DNA of 64,000 nt from Favolaschia claudopus (lineage: Eukaryota; Basidiomycota; Agaricomycetes; Agaricales; Mycenaceae). The stretch covers positions 372,001-436,000 of the forward strand of contig JAWWNJ010000060.1 of NCBI GenBank assembly GCA_037176885.1, given 5' to 3'. Each line of letters starts with the position of its first letter. Position 1 is the stretch's first letter. Both the position numbers and the translations under genes were made by a program. This document shows, piece after piece, positions 12,317 to 24,280 of this stretch. The notes under the pieces are model-generated. The model did not search any database. It saw only the letters and a list, made by a program, of their open reading frames with translations, and had not been told where the DNA came from.

Positions 12317-13524
12317 CTATTTACGCCGCGCCCACACAAAATCATTCTCAAGGAAAATATCGAAAGATCCGCTCTCCATCTCCGATGTGTATTCGCGTGC
12401 AAGCTCTCTGGTGATGCCTTGTTCAGTGAAGGTTTCACCCCAGTCGGTCGCCAACCGCGTCAACGTCAACCGTACCCCAGCCCCTACCTTGGCCAATTCC
12501 GACGTCGCTGCCAAGAGTGTTCAGCCTGAGATTCTGCGACGCGAAACAATCGAGGACGTGTCGCAAAAACTCACTGGAAGATGCATTGCAAAGAGGAATC
12601 ATCACCTTCTGAATACGGACGTCGGACAGGAACTCTATGTTACGAACTATGGGCTCGATTTTGCTCCCAAAACTGGGATCGGCACCGCGCGATTCTGCAA
12701 TCTTGGTCCAAATGCTCAATACTTTGGATACTGTCGGTCCTCCGGTTTGAATCGCTTTATAAAAATCAATGTCCTCAATGAATAGCCATCCTCCTTTCTT
12801 GACAAGATCGGCTGTTCGTCGTAGGGCGTCTTCGGCGTTTGGGACCTATGCTGCGATCTCGGAAACGAATCTCTGGAACGTAGAAACTGGGCTGACATGA
12901 ATGAATAACAACCGTGCATGGACGATGTCGAATGACCCTAGCTCAAATGGCAGGGGTTTTGTAACATCTACCTGTTGAAAGCGCATGTTACCCGGCAGAG
13001 AAGACCTATGGCCGCTGAATTAATTGCTCAAATCAAGTGGATCTCACTCACTTCTGCAAAGTCTGCGCCGCGTCTGCAGCCACCACTTCAGCTTCGGGAA
13101 AAGTCCTGGCAGCATCGAATGCCCTGTGTCATGGCCCTCTCATTATCTCCCAAATTCTTGCCCGAATTTTGCATACCATGCTCCGCTCCCACATCTGCTA
13201 TATGGTCAATATCAAATTTCCCTCTTGGATTTGACCTCCATACCCTATGTCCAAAATTCTTCTCGGTGGGATAGCGTATATCTCAGGCGCGAAGTCCTTC
13301 TGACTATTCTGAAACTCTCGCAGCGCGATATGGAGATCATCGAGCCTTGAAAGTTTCCCCTGCTCAGAACACTGATATTTCTACACAAAAAACATCTCGC
13401 CTCACCTCGTCTTCTCGTTAGGCTCTTCCGCTGTCTGCACTCATGCGGGCTCGGGGTCAGTACTCGCCGAGCAGCTTCCCGTTATGATACCCACTTTGTA
13501 GGTGTAGGCCGACTCGACGGGCAT
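12317..13524 (-). CDS. SAM-dependent methyltransferase (copy 1)
   Basis: Class I SAM-dependent methyltransferase with many short introns, parallel exon by exon to the copy at 23044-24280. Exon 1 (13524-13495) encodes MPVESAYTYK. A 60-nt intron leads to TAEEPNEKTR, then ARLDDLHIALREFQ. PPRRILDIG joins across an intron to CGSGAW (motif I). FPEAEVVAADAAQTLQ, then VDVTKPLPFELGSFDIVHARLLFIH (motifs II and III region) and VKKGGWLFIEDIDF follow. The C-terminus ENDFVWARRK stops at 12317. The first exon lies inside, and in the same frame as, the F-box-like frame at 13441-14271; see that entry. The substrate is unknown. These methyltransferases are often linked to fungal secondary metabolism, but no pathway is visible here. 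Confidence 0.72.
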
Positions 13525-14271
13525 CCTTTGACTGGGGGAATGTTTCGATTTGTCCCGACGATGACCCATGTCCGCCACGTCCTGATATCTCTCTAACCAG
13601 GCCTCAATCTTCCGGAAGCTCGTTTCATCCGCAGGGTGGTCAGATGTAGATGTGTTGTCCCTGCCTCGGCCGCTCTGCGCTTGATCCACGTCTTCGTCGT
13701 CAACCAAAGGATCGTTGGGGTCCCAAACAAGACGGACCTTGAGCCGCTTGGCGACATCGGGATGCGTCGTCAACGGGCTTAGGTAGCTGAACATGACGAG
13801 CGCTACGTCCCGTAAGCGCCAACAGCAAGGTTGCACCTCTAACACCTTCAGAGCACAATCCAGCCCCGGAGTGAGCACCGTGATCGGAGACACCCCGGGC
13901 CCAACTACAACACGACGGGGAAAGGCACCAACGAGGCGTACACGCTCGGCGTAGCGCATGATGAGGGGAAAAAATATGGGGTCGATGAGGGGCTTTACTC
14001 CTAGCTGAAGTGAAAACCGCCATGAAAAGAGTAGCAGGGGGCCACGTATAATATACGTGAAATCAAGACGTTGTAGCCTGGCGGGAAGCGGTCCCAGCTC
14101 GGAGGTGATCAGCTTGCAGACCAGATACAATTCCACAGGGAGATTGAGTCCACAAGCAGGTAGCGAGCGCTCATATGGCACTATCTGCACGTATGTCTGC
14201 GGAGGGGGGAAGCAAAAGTCAAGGATTATGCCCCGAACCTCCGGCGGAATACTGAGGAGACACTCGGACAT
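13441..14271 (-). CDS. F-box-like hypothetical protein
   Basis: A 276-codon uninterrupted frame. The N-terminus (LLSIPPEVRGIILDFCFPPP) resembles the short F-box-like start common in basidiomycete F-box/LRR-type proteins, followed by a hydrophobic, Leu-rich middle and a polar tail. If F-box, it would link substrates to an SCF ubiquitin ligase; the match is weak and by eye. The last 28 codons (from 13524) coincide with exon 1 and intron 1 of the methyltransferase in the same reading frame. The true end is therefore uncertain: the stop at 13441 may be used, or the transcript may splice into the methyltransferase to give a fusion. Confidence 0.5.
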   Translation of the reverse strand: MSECLLSIPPEVRGIILDFCFPPPQTYVQIVPYERSLPACGLNLPVELYLVCKLITSELGPLPARLQRLDFTYIIRGPLLLFSWRFSLQLGVKPLIDPIFFPLIMRYAERVRLVGAFPRRVVVGPGVSPITVLTPGLDCALKVLEVQPCCWRLRDVALVMFSYLSPLTTHPDVAKRLKVRLVWDPNDPLVDDEDVDQAQSGRGRDNTSTSDHPADETSFRKIEAWLERYQDVADMGHRRDKSKHSPSQRMPVESAYTYKVGIITGSCSASTDPEPA

Positions 14272-14448
14272 GGAAGTTACTAAGAGCGAGAGAATGGGTG
14301 GCTGTGTTATGCGTGGACATCAAGTACACCTCGAGTCGATCAGAATAAGTACTGGATAAATTCACGTTACGACTTGTACAATCGACAATGAAACAAATTA
14401 TGAGGCATGATTGGCCGCTACATAAGAGGGCTAATACATAGACCCCAC

Positions 14449-16151
14449 TCACTGGAATATTCTCAACGAGTTGAATTGAAAGTATGCGTTGGCGAATGCC
14501 GACGGATTGTTGTTCACGTAGTCTGGACGAGAGAAGTGCCGGTAAAGTCAGGGACGCTATGTGAAAATCAATTGGAAAGTGTAACAACGTACCTTCGCAG
14601 GTAGACGGGCACCCCGAAGTGCTATATACAGATCCTGCCCAGTCACCGCCTACGATTTCATGTCTTCAGAGCGGACCATCATGTACATTATAAGGAACCA
14701 CGCACAGAAAGTCACTGGTTCAACACTGATCAGTAAAGATGATCGCAAACTATGAGTTGAAAAGCCTACAATTGATGATGATATTGTGCGGTCCGAGTTT
14801 CTGAGCCAACGAACAACTAGTGCTGGGCCAATTAGCAGCCGGTGTACCCTGAAAAAAGGTGCTCGTCAAACACAAAAGATGGGCACGGTGGCCAGACAAT
14901 GTGTATACCCAATTATTTGTGTTGATGCTGGTGCTTCCCGACCGGACATCCGAAGGGACGTTGCCGTTTCGTGGCCAATACCAAGCTTTGACGAATGAGT
15001 TGGTACGTTCGAGAGCGAACCTAGAGTCCAAGATATAAGAGTCGTGATATAGAGACGCGCGAGGAGGAAAAAAAACAGACCATCCTCCGCCGTTATTATT
15101 GAAAGTTGGGCCATAGCTCGTCGCATCGTTGAACTTGACGCCACACCCGGTATCTGACGTCGCAATCGCATCGCAATTGTTTCCTCCCACCGATGTTCTA
15201 AGGATTGGATTCACCATGAGTACAGTTATCGTTAGAAATCGGTCAACTTCACGCACCCAGTCTGGACTTGATTGCCGGGCATTGTACATCCTTCAATCGA
15301 TTCGGAGGTGAAGATGAGAGTTATTCCCCAATGAGAATGAGATAATTACCGGAACTAGTATGAAGACTGGCTTGATTCGGCGACTGGTCGTTGACGCCTT
15401 CCAAAATATCTATTTCGCCCTGGACACGCAAGCTCCGGCATCAATGGAACCTTTCGTAAATATAGAATTCGAACCTCATTCGGCCAATTGTTACCCACTG
15501 TCCACTGCCCAAAAAAAAAGAACTTAGGAGAACGAGATAGGCAAGTTGAGCCGATCCTAACGTACCAGCGCTGGCCAAGTTCTATGATTGACTTCATGGT
15601 CAGAAGGGTATCTTCAAAGCTCAAGAATAACTCACCCGCATCCCTGGGGCATATGAGTGACGTCAAAGCTGGTGGTAAAAGACGGAAGATAGATAAGCGA
15701 TGGAGTGAAAAAGAGAGATGTAGAACTCACATGGTGACCGCCGTAGTGAACTGTTGGTTGGATTGCAATCTGACTGAGTTCCGACCTAAAAAGAAAGTGT
15801 CAAGTCATATTTAGTGTCCATGACGCTGTTATGGCCGGGAATTTTACCTGGCCCATTAGGATTCAGGACAGTCTTGGAGTCGGCACGAAGGACGAATGTG
15901 TTGCCCGATGCGAAGGTAAGATTCTGGCTTGCTGCGGTCTGTGCGTTAACATAGTTGCTGAGAGGGAATTAGCAACGAGAGGAGATTTAGCCAGAGTTAG
16001 AGGCTCACACTCGTCCATGCGTCGGATCGGAGATGGCTTGAAACGAGAATGCAGAGAGGAAATCGGAGCCGACAATATTCTGAGTTCGCTGATAGGTAGC
16101 ACCAGCGACCAGAGACGCTGGGGAGAGGCAGGCAATAAGCAAGAAGTACAT
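14449..16151 (-). CDS. Secreted GH16 endo-1,3(4)-beta-glucanase
   Basis: Glycoside hydrolase family 16 glucanase, which cleaves beta-1,3/1,4 glucans in fungal walls or plant material. The start at 16149-16151 gives a signal peptide (MYFLLIACLSPASLVAGA). Exon 1 ends at 16011. Successive exons give YVNAQTAASQNLTFASGN, the 16-nt micro-exon 15566-15581 (TWPAL), WTVGNNWPNE, then GEIDILEG, which holds the ExDxxE catalytic motif (both Glu and the Asp present). Further family blocks are GCGVKFNDATSYGPTFNNNGGGW, GTPAANWPSTSC and HNIIIN, and the protein ends YFQFNSLRIFQ at the stop 14449-14451. All introns are short and GT-AG. Length and motif order match secreted basidiomycete GH16 proteins and no break was found. 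Confidence 0.88.
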
Positions 16152-17124
16152 CTCGAGAATCGACTGGAAGGATTGAGACCCTCTTCCGGTCAATATTTAT
16201 ACTCATACCGCGGTAAAATCGGTCGGAGTGAGAACAGCGAATGGAACGGGACATAGAGGAGAAAAACACCCGCGTGCTAGCAGCGGCGCACAACAGATCG
16301 CCGCAGTCTTCTCAATCCACATATACCCATCCACCCAGCAAGAAAACGGAAGGATGACCTAGACGGCAGTTGCTGTATGAGGAAAGGGACTCGGGAGCAT
16401 CGCAAAGACTGCAGTTGATTGCTCAGGTGACAATATCTCGCCCTATTTTACTTTGCAAGAAGGGCCAGATACTGGGATACCGCCTGTAGACTCAGAGTCC
16501 GCGTCTGGCGCTCGGGGTCAGGCGCTGCTGGCAAGCAAAGAGACTCCATGTATGGAAAGTCGGTGACCTGGAAAAGCATGTGGATGTTTCAAGGCCGGTG
16601 CCGTCGCTGCAGCTCCCAGAAGAATCTCCGAGAGTAGCATTTCTAGGCAGCGTTGAATAATAAGCTGATCCACTGCCAGTTGACCAGGTCCGTTGCTGCC
16701 AGTGGCAGTAAGCTTCGTCGTTCGAGCGAGATCATTTCTGACCCTTGAATTTCAAAATTTGTGCGAAAAGACCGTCGTGGAGTTGCTTTTCCCGATATTA
16801 GAGAATGTAGCCGCAGATTGTCCGTAGCAAATAACGCCTGCGTGTGCTGCACGCAAGTTCACCTGGTTGTGGTCAAGACTGAGGAGATTTGGAGGAAGCT
16901 CGCGAGGGTTAGGGTTAGCCGGTCTTACCCTTTACCTCTTAGCTTGTTTTTAGTCCAACACCCATAGCACTCCTGGCGGTTTCTCGTGTTCTCTCTTTCT
17001 TCAGTCAGCCTCAAGTGAACCTATGTTGTGCTCAAAATTCGTTACTGTCTGCTATGAAATACTCAATATGAGCCAAATCCGAGTCGTACCAACTAGAGAG
17101 CTTCATACAAGCTCCAACGCTCAA
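16152..17124. other. Intergenic, no gene seen
   Basis: No coding frame supported. Contains GGGTTAGGGTTAGCC near 16908, about two telomere-type units, too short to call a telomeric insertion. Confidence 0.45.
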
Positions 17125-17947
17125 CTACTGCGCTGTACCTCCAACTGCTCTCCTCACCACCTCCACCACAGCTTTTGGTTGGCTCAATACTATCCCATGG
17201 TCAGCTTTTACCGAATGTCGATCCACCTTCGTTCCCATTGGCATCTCGCTCTCCATCCCAGCAATCATCTTCTCTTGTAACTCGGGCACAATCAGCTTGT
17301 CGTTCTCGCAAAAGAGATACGAGGACGGTATATCCTTGTACGGAGCATATGTAATGGGCTGGGTATAGCTCGCCGCTACGTGGTCGGGCAGCTTCGACGC
17401 GATGGCGAACGCTTCGTCGAAAGGGAGGTCGGAGAACCCGACCGTTGCGATTGAGTTCGGGTCGGCTTGCATATATCCGTCCTTTGGCTATTGGTGAGTC
17501 CCTGGCTTGATGCGCGCATGAACGAAAACTGACCGTAACGGCAAAGAAATCCAGTGCACCAGCCGGGAACAAATCCTTCACGCTCTGACCCAGCAGCGGC
17601 GTAACCGCAGTGACAAAGACAATCCTTGCCACTCCTCCTCGCTTGCCCTCCCGTTCCCTCACGCTCTTCGCCAGCCCATTCGACGCCTCGCACGCGACCA
17701 TCCCGCCGTAGGAATGCGGGACGAGCACCACGTCCTTCCCCTCATCCGCAAGTTTATTGATCAGAGACGCGACTTTCGCCGCATCGTCGTACATGCTTGG
17801 CGGCGTGTCGCGTCGCCCGACGGTCTCCAGCTCGATTGCATGCGCCTCGTACCCATGCGACTCGAGGTCCGCGACGATGGTGGTGTAGAGGGATGCGGGC
17901 TCGAAGGACCCAGGGATGAAAACTATAACGGGTTTTGAAGCAGACAT
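17125..17947 (-). CDS. Alpha/beta hydrolase, paralogue A
   Basis: Two exons (17947-17534 and 17481-17125) with a 52-nt intron; 256 aa, no signal peptide. An alpha/beta-hydrolase fold esterase-like protein. IVFIPGSFEPASLY carries the oxyanion loop, VPHSYGG the nucleophile Ser in GxSxG form, CENDKLIVPE the probable acid and KADHGIVLSQP the catalytic His. It is very close to paralogue C (47497-48313), with the intron at the same place before DGYM, and more distant from paralogue B (29827-30663). Size and motifs resemble small cytosolic esterases of the AB-hydrolase/methylesterase-like group. The substrate is unknown. Confidence 0.85.
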
Positions 17948-18416
17948 TTGCAGACCAGGATAGATGCAATTAGAGTCCTCCTATTAGAGTTCCATGGTTT
18001 ATATACACTTTCCTTCCCTATTCAGGCGGGATCGGAACCTCATCCTTGCGCAGATCCGTCACAGTTTGACAAACCTTGATGTTTCAATGCTTATGATCCT
18101 CGTTCCGTATCCGTCAGCAGCGAAAATCTGGTCAATCTTGAAGCGAAGCTTGACAAAGAAACAAGACGGGTGAATACGACAGAAACCTCTGCAAGGAGGC
18201 AGCAGATTCCGGTTTGTGTTCCGGACCACTCAATCCATTCATGCAAAGGACTCAAGGACCTCTGGAACTGACGAAGACGAAAAGACAAAGCGCGAGGGGG
18301 GAGGGCAGGAAACAACGTTATGCAGTGGTATATTGTAAATGATGAATAAATAAACTACAACAGCAAGACCAATTCAAACGATCCTTCCTAAGTGATAGAA
18401 GGAGGACACGATCTCA
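17948..18416. other. Promoter-side intergenic region
   Basis: Upstream of alpha/beta hydrolase A, with possible TATA (TATATA-like) near 18000. Nothing else recognised. Confidence 0.35.
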
Positions 18417-19153
18417 CTACTGAGAACGACTGATATCAGCAAAAAGATAGAATGAATAATGGGAACGGAACGTACCATGAAGTCGCACCACGCCGGTTCC
18501 TCGTTGATATCACGCTCCCTCCTCTGCTCCTCGACGGCGGGTGGGGCAGGCGCAGAGGGAACGACAAAGCGCACCTTGCGCGGGATCCCCGGAGGGAGCT
18601 GTACCACCTCCTCGACTTCCGGCTCGACAGCCAGGGAAACCTCCTCCAGGTCCGGTGCGGGCCATGATGCCAACTCCGCGTTGAGGATATGCGAAGGACG
18701 TCTCGAAGATGAAGGAGCGGCGGAGGGGGAGAGGAGTGGAGACAGGGCGGGGAGGAGGTGGATGTGTTTGACCCTGACCATGAAATAGTGCAGGGCATCG
18801 ACGGGGTGCTTGTCGTCCTCGAGGGGGGCGCTTGAGGGGAGATGTACGTGGATGGGGGTGACGGGAGAGACAGGGGAGCATGGTTCGGGATCGGATGATG
18901 AGCGACGAGGGAAGGTGCCGCTCGATGCGCGCTTGAGAGCGGGTCTTTGGGTGCATTCCGGAAGCGAGAACTGCTTGCTTGGGGTAGGCTCGACGGCGCT
19001 CTGAGGAGCGTGGTGTGAGTGAGTAGCGGCCAGAAAGCGTTTTTTGATGGACGCCGAGCCCGCTTTTATAGCAGGAAGGATGGTGATATCGGGAGAGAGG
19101 GCACCAAGTCGGAGGGAGGGAGAGTGAGGAATACGAATAGAGAGAGCAGACAT
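18417..19153 (-). CDS. Hypothetical Ser/Pro-rich protein ending in CDFM
   Basis: Long exon 19153-18476 starting at the ATG after a short leader (MSALSIRIPHSPSLRLGALSPDITILPAIKAG...). Its end, EEPAWCDFM, is followed at once by a GTACGT donor. The first good acceptor (TTCTCAG, 56-nt intron 18420-18475) is followed directly by TAG at 18417-18419, so the last exon supplies only the stop codon. The product is 226 aa, basic and Ser/Pro-rich, with no membrane segment or known domain. If the intron is retained, the frame runs on to 18374. An upstream in-frame codon stretch to 19378 is more likely leader sequence. Confidence 0.5.
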
Positions 19154-20372
19154 GTTGGGTAGTTTGAATTGGTGTGAAGGTGGTTTGTTTCGTTGAGGTG
19201 TGTTTTCACACAGCAATTGGCCAGCTTTTATAGATTTTCTGAGTAGGCGGTGGATGTAAAGTGAGACAGTGAAAGTCTGGGGTATGATCGTGGTCGGTGT
19301 TTCCGGATTCAGAATGATGCTGCGCCTTTTTCTAGGATACTGAGACACGGAGTCTTCGAGAACGAGAGCGATCGACACCAGGCAGACAGACTGTAAAGAG
19401 AAACTGTAGATAGCTCTCGTCGTAGATCAGCAGAAAGAGCCCTATGGTGTCTGTCGTCTGAAGGGAAATAGGTCCAAACGTCATAGCTTGAAGCTCGAGG
19501 ATGTGGAGCCGTTTTTGCAGAGACCAGAAATTTTGGATGCTTGATCGAGAGACAAAGGGTCCAGACCGTCCGTGGACCACCCCGAAGAGCCCGCTAGACA
19601 CGTTCCGAGCTCGACCTTCCGCTCACTGTCCAGTGTCTTGCATGCGCGTCAATGACGCATCGAGGAAAAGCGGGGAGAGCTTGGGGAGAGCCAAGAGCAA
19701 GGTGAGAACCGGACGTCACCGAACGAAAATGATGGGATCGCGCCCACGTGAAACGTAAAAATTGCGTGCCGTAATACCGAAATTGTGTCAGCGTGAACGT
19801 GTTCACCGGATTTCATTCCGATAAGACCCGGGGTAGATTTACCGTCGTCAAGATCATTAATGAGTTCCCGTTCTATTCAGACTAACAGTAAGGTACCTCT
19901 GAATGACTGAATCCTTTATTGAGCAGACTCGGATGCAAATCTACCATCAATCAGGATCAACGGCCCGGCAACCTGACAGGTGTCGCGACGCGACGCGATA
20001 TAAATAGATCTGTCCACGTCTTGCGCTATCTTGCGGCGTGCCACAACTGTGAAGGGAACCCCGAATTCGAGGGAGTTCGCAGAGGATGATGTAGGTCCGC
20101 GTATACATGCTCTCTCGTTCAAACACTTAACGCTATGTGATTGGAAGTCTTCCCAGATAACGGACCGTAGGACTTGCAAAGCTAACTGATTTCGGCTCGA
20201 TATACCCGTACAGGCTGACAGTTCCGCCTGGTCAACATCTGGTTGTTTGAATAGATCTCTTGTTCCCCGCCCATCCCGTATGATAGCGGGAAATCGGAGA
20301 GAACTGAAGGAAAACTCGCCGAACTCTGGTTAATATGAGAGCACTTCCCCGCAAAGCTCGCTTCGGACTTCC
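19154..20372. other. Divergent intergenic region
   Basis: Separates the reverse-strand hypothetical gene from the forward arrestin-like gene, so it should hold both promoters. No coding region supported. Confidence 0.45.
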
Positions 20373-22819
20373 ATGTCTCTCCTTCGCGATGTCTTGAAGA
20401 AGAATCAGCAGGCGTCAAGTAGTGCTGGTCCTGGTCCCAGCAGCTCCAGGCTGTCTTCAATAGGAACTTTGCTTGGATCGACTTCCTCGAAGCGCAGCGT
20501 CAAGAGCTATGCCGCCTCGGTCAAATCGGCGGGAGGCGCGACGATCCGCTCGTTGGCGGAATCCATGCTCAGCTTCTACAGTATGATCACCCTAGGAGGG
20601 ACACGCGTGCCGAAGCGTCGAAGGCCGGACTTTTCAACGCTCGGTGTGTGATCTTGTCCGCGTCCTGGCAGATTACTAAATCGTCGTCTCAATCTTGTGA
20701 AGGCGTTCCGCAATGGTACGCAGAAGACCCGCCGCCCGCTCCACCCATGCCCGGGACGGATGTTCCCTCGCCAATACCGGCGATATACACTTCCGCCACT
20801 GCTGGGGTGCTGCACGCTCGAAATGAGGGGGAGAAACCGTGGCTCGGGATCGTTCTCTACAGTCATGCGCATCCCAACAACTCTCAGAAACCCTTATACC
20901 ACCAAGCCGGTGTGTTTTACACTCTATTGACTCAACAACGACGTTCTAATCCTGAAAATGCAGCCAAAGTCCAGGGCGAAGTACGCGTCCTCTTCAAAAA
21001 GCCCGTCAAAGTCGGGAGTATCGACATCTGGGTCTGTATCGTGCATCTCTAAATTTTCCATTTTTCTAATGACGACTATTCCTCAGCTTACTGTCGTATC
21101 TGACAGTGTACTCGACATCTTCAAGCCGCCGATCCTTGGAATGACCGCTACCCTGTGGAATCGAGAGAAGGGCCATCCGAAGACACCCACCGGTCATCCG
21201 TTGAAGGGGAAATTCCCCAAAGGAACGTTCGTATTTCCTTTCGAGTTCCCCGAGATCCCGGCGGATACGCTCGTCAAGCATCCGAGCGACACGAAGACGC
21301 GGGTGAGATTCATAACTATAGCTGATTTTATCAGGACCTTGCTTACTCCTACGGCCCTTCATACCCGCAGAATCAAGCTCGTGTCCCCATGCCTCGTAAA
21401 TATCTAGTATTGATCATCTCCCGCTCAATGATCTGAAATTCCCGTGCCAGCTTCTTATTTTATCAGCAGGGTATGCGGCTTTTCAGGAAACATAAGATAT
21501 GTCGTCGGAGTCAATATCGTGTTCGATGGGGTCGGTGGCATCGACGACGAGTTCGATATGCCATTTCAATATATGCCGCTGTTCAAACCCCTTCCCCGAG
21601 TGAAGACGCCGTTCCCATTTATTCCTACGCGCGAGGATTGGCCATTCAAACGGGAGGTGATTGGGGGTTGGACTTTGACGCCATTCGGTGGTCGAGGTCG
21701 TCTGGGCGAGGAAATGGTTGAAGTTGAGGGAATTGTACGTTCCTCTGTTATTTTCATTGTCCACCCGATTGATCATTACTATTTTCAAGCTCGGTGTCCA
21801 AGAGCCCGCAGTATACACGGCTGGCCAAACCATCGAATTTTCTCTGCTCCTCTGGTCTACAAATCCTCTCGCACTCGAAACCCTCGGTCAATCCGCCGCG
21901 ATCGAGGTTGGGTTATACAAATCTGATATCTTCGCGTTGGATGTGATGAATCCCCGAACGTCCACGCGTAAAAATCGATATCTCACTAAAGTCGCACCGG
22001 GGCGGACATGGCGGACGGACGATGGGCAGCCTGATGACGATGCGCCTGAGCCGGAGTTTCATATGGTACAGCTGCCAGATCCACCGTCTCCAGGCTCGAA
22101 GCCGCAACTCTCAGCCGCTGCTGGAGGTTCGCATCGCGTGAAGGGTGCCCCGTCGTCTCGAATGAAAGAGATGTTGGTCGAGTCTTACGAAGACGAGAAG
22201 ACGGAAATGGCCTACTCCGAGAAGGCCGTTGTTCAAGATGGTCTTGATGAGCCGGACAACATTGATAGCAAGCAAAAGGAGAAGCAAGATTCTTTTGCTG
22301 CCGACAGCGAAACTCTCGCGGGCTCGGAACGCGCGCCGTCGCCTACGCCTTCGTTTGAGGACCTCGACGCAGACACCGGTCCAACAGATTATTTCGTACG
22401 TCTAGACAGCGAAGTGAAGGTCCCGGTGTGTAGTCACCCGAGCTTCCGCTACACTCACATGGGACGCGAGGTCAGAATCCGTCTCGACTCTCATGTCCCA
22501 TTTATCACCTCGTTGACCCCGGAACCTGCAGTACGTCGTGCACTTGATAATATCACACCCGCAATACTCGCACATCTCTCCCAACGCGACGGGTTTGTTG
22601 GCAGAGTTTCCCATCTGGTACGTGGTCGACCGCTTCTCGCATCTGCCGCCTGGCGTGGCGAATGCAGGAGCCGGAAGACCGCAAGACTTTTCGAAGCTCC
22701 CTGTCACTGGAACGACAATTTCTGTCGGTCCTGATGCCGTGCGGGCCCCAGTGAGTATCGGCGTACCGACGACGGAGAAGCGGCCAAGTGCCAAGTACAC
22801 ACGGTATTTTGCTTTCTGA
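20373..22819 (+). CDS. Arrestin-like domain protein
   Basis: Multi-exon gene from ATG 20373. The N-terminus is Ser-rich and disordered (MSLLRDVLKKNQQASSSAGPG). The following exons carry an arrestin-like fold pattern: GVLHARNEGEKPWLGIVLYSHA, KVQGEVRVLFKKPVKVGSIDIWV, DIFKPPILGMTATLW, GKFPKGTFVFPFEFPEIPAD, then VYGFSGNIRYVVGVNIVFDG and, in the C-lobe, VYTAGQTIEFSLLLWSTNPLALETLGQ. A disordered acidic insert (about 22080-22380) precedes the terminal block EVKVPVCSHPSFRYTHMGRE, PIWYVVDRFSHLPPGV and the stop at 22819. Alpha-arrestin-like proteins act as adaptors for ubiquitination and endocytosis of membrane transporters. No PPxY motif was clearly placed. Exon borders in the middle are approximate. 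Confidence 0.7.
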
Positions 22820-23043
22820 TTGGGAGGGGAACGCAGGCTGCGTCTTGTATTCCACGCGTGTATTATTTTGTCCTTGGGCTCGTATTTGTATTTGCTGGGG
22901 CTAGTGAACGATCGAAGCTTTCGACGAACGCGGGTTTTGGGAGCTCGGATCGGTCTCGGAAGATCTTCGAATTGTCGTGTATATTAATGAGAAGATGTGA
23001 ATAAGCATAGGAATATTGTATGTAAAAGCCAACCCCTCAACAG

Positions 23044-24280
23044 TCATGCATCTCGACGTGCCCAGACAAAATGAAGTTCGTGAAGCACGGGTGGGTCGTT
23101 GGTGGTGCTATTCATTTCAAGATGAACTTTCTCCCCGAGACCCGGGGTGATTCCCTTGTCAGCGAACCGTGTCGTCCAGTCGTCCACCAGTCTCAGAATC
23201 GTCAACTTGAATGCGGCGGCGAGCCTCATCACAGCTGGAGATTCTAACAACAGGTTTTCAATTGCGGCTCAAATTCATGGGTCTCAACGACTACTCACCG
23301 TTATCGACACCGGAACTCTCGCAAACTGGTAATGCCACCATTTTCGTATGGATTTCGGAGAATGTTCCAGTGTTGCGGATGGTCGACTCCATCTCACGGC
23401 CAAAGCAAGCGTCCGCGCCACGGTCTTTCACAATACCGGTCCATATACCTGTGACCCGAGAAATCGCGGGACCACCGGTGTCAATGATTTTTTGCATGTT
23501 GATATCCTCGAGAAGTAGCCATCCGCCGGGTTTTACAAGAGCAGCAGCTCGCATTAAAGCATCTCTGGCATTGGGGACCTTTGCATTAAGGTCAGTTTCT
23601 CGATAATTGGCTTGATGGAAAATTCGACGAACATGGATGAAGAGGAAACGAGCGTGAACCACGTCAAAGGATGCTGGCTCGAAAGGGAAGGGATCGGAGA
23701 CATTGTGTAGCTGAAATTTCAGATTTTTTGGTAGCGGGATCCTAAGAATTTGAGATGTAATATGAGTCGAAGAATCTGGTGAAAAACATACCCTTCCAGG
23801 GTAGGCGACGAATCAACGGCAATAACCTCGGCATGAGGATAATCATTAGAGGCGGCAATTGCCCTGGAGAATTCGAGAGATTTCAATTGGTGAGAACGCG
23901 CTCCAGAGCTATGATTTAGTTTTGGGCTGGACGCACCACGCTCCACTGCCGCATCTGAACATTTTTTGAGGAATCTGAGATTGAATGAATACGCCGAGCC
24001 GGAACTCACCCGAGTTCGAGTATCCTCTTGGGAGGTGGAGTGGTATATCGATGAGCGAAGGGGACTTGGCTGCTCAGATACTCGCGAAGAGCTACATAGA
24101 GCTCGTCCAGCCTGAAATCTATAGTTTCAGCGTTAAGGTTTCGAAGGAAGAGAAGTGCGAGCCTTCTCTTCTCGGTTGCTTCTTGAGCAGTCTTGATATT
24201 CCATGTGATTTTTCAGCGCTACGGCCTGCTTGGACAGGCTGCTGGCTACATACCTGATATGTGTACACTGACTCTCCCAT
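23044..24280 (-). CDS. SAM-dependent methyltransferase (copy 2)
   Basis: Intact paralogue of the 12317-13524 gene. Exon 1 (from ATG 24280) encodes MGESVYTYQ. After an intron come TAQEATEKRRLALLFLRN and RLDELYVALREYLSSQVPF, then PPKRILELG spliced to CGSGAW (SAM-binding motif I). AIAASNDYPHAEVIAVDSSPTLEG, SDPFPFEPASFDVVHARFLFIH and VKPGGWLLLEDINM follow. The C-terminal exon (23250-23044) ends HELHFVWARRDA. It has the same intron positions as copy 1 and clearly diverged sequence, so the duplication is not recent. It is presumably a small-molecule methyltransferase; the substrate is unknown. Confidence 0.78.

Noticed and set aside
16904..16922. GGGTTAGGGTTAGCC telomere-like sequence (also TAGGGTTAGGGT at 51360)
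   Set aside because: Only about two units each and no subtelomeric context; within what chance gives in 64 kb.
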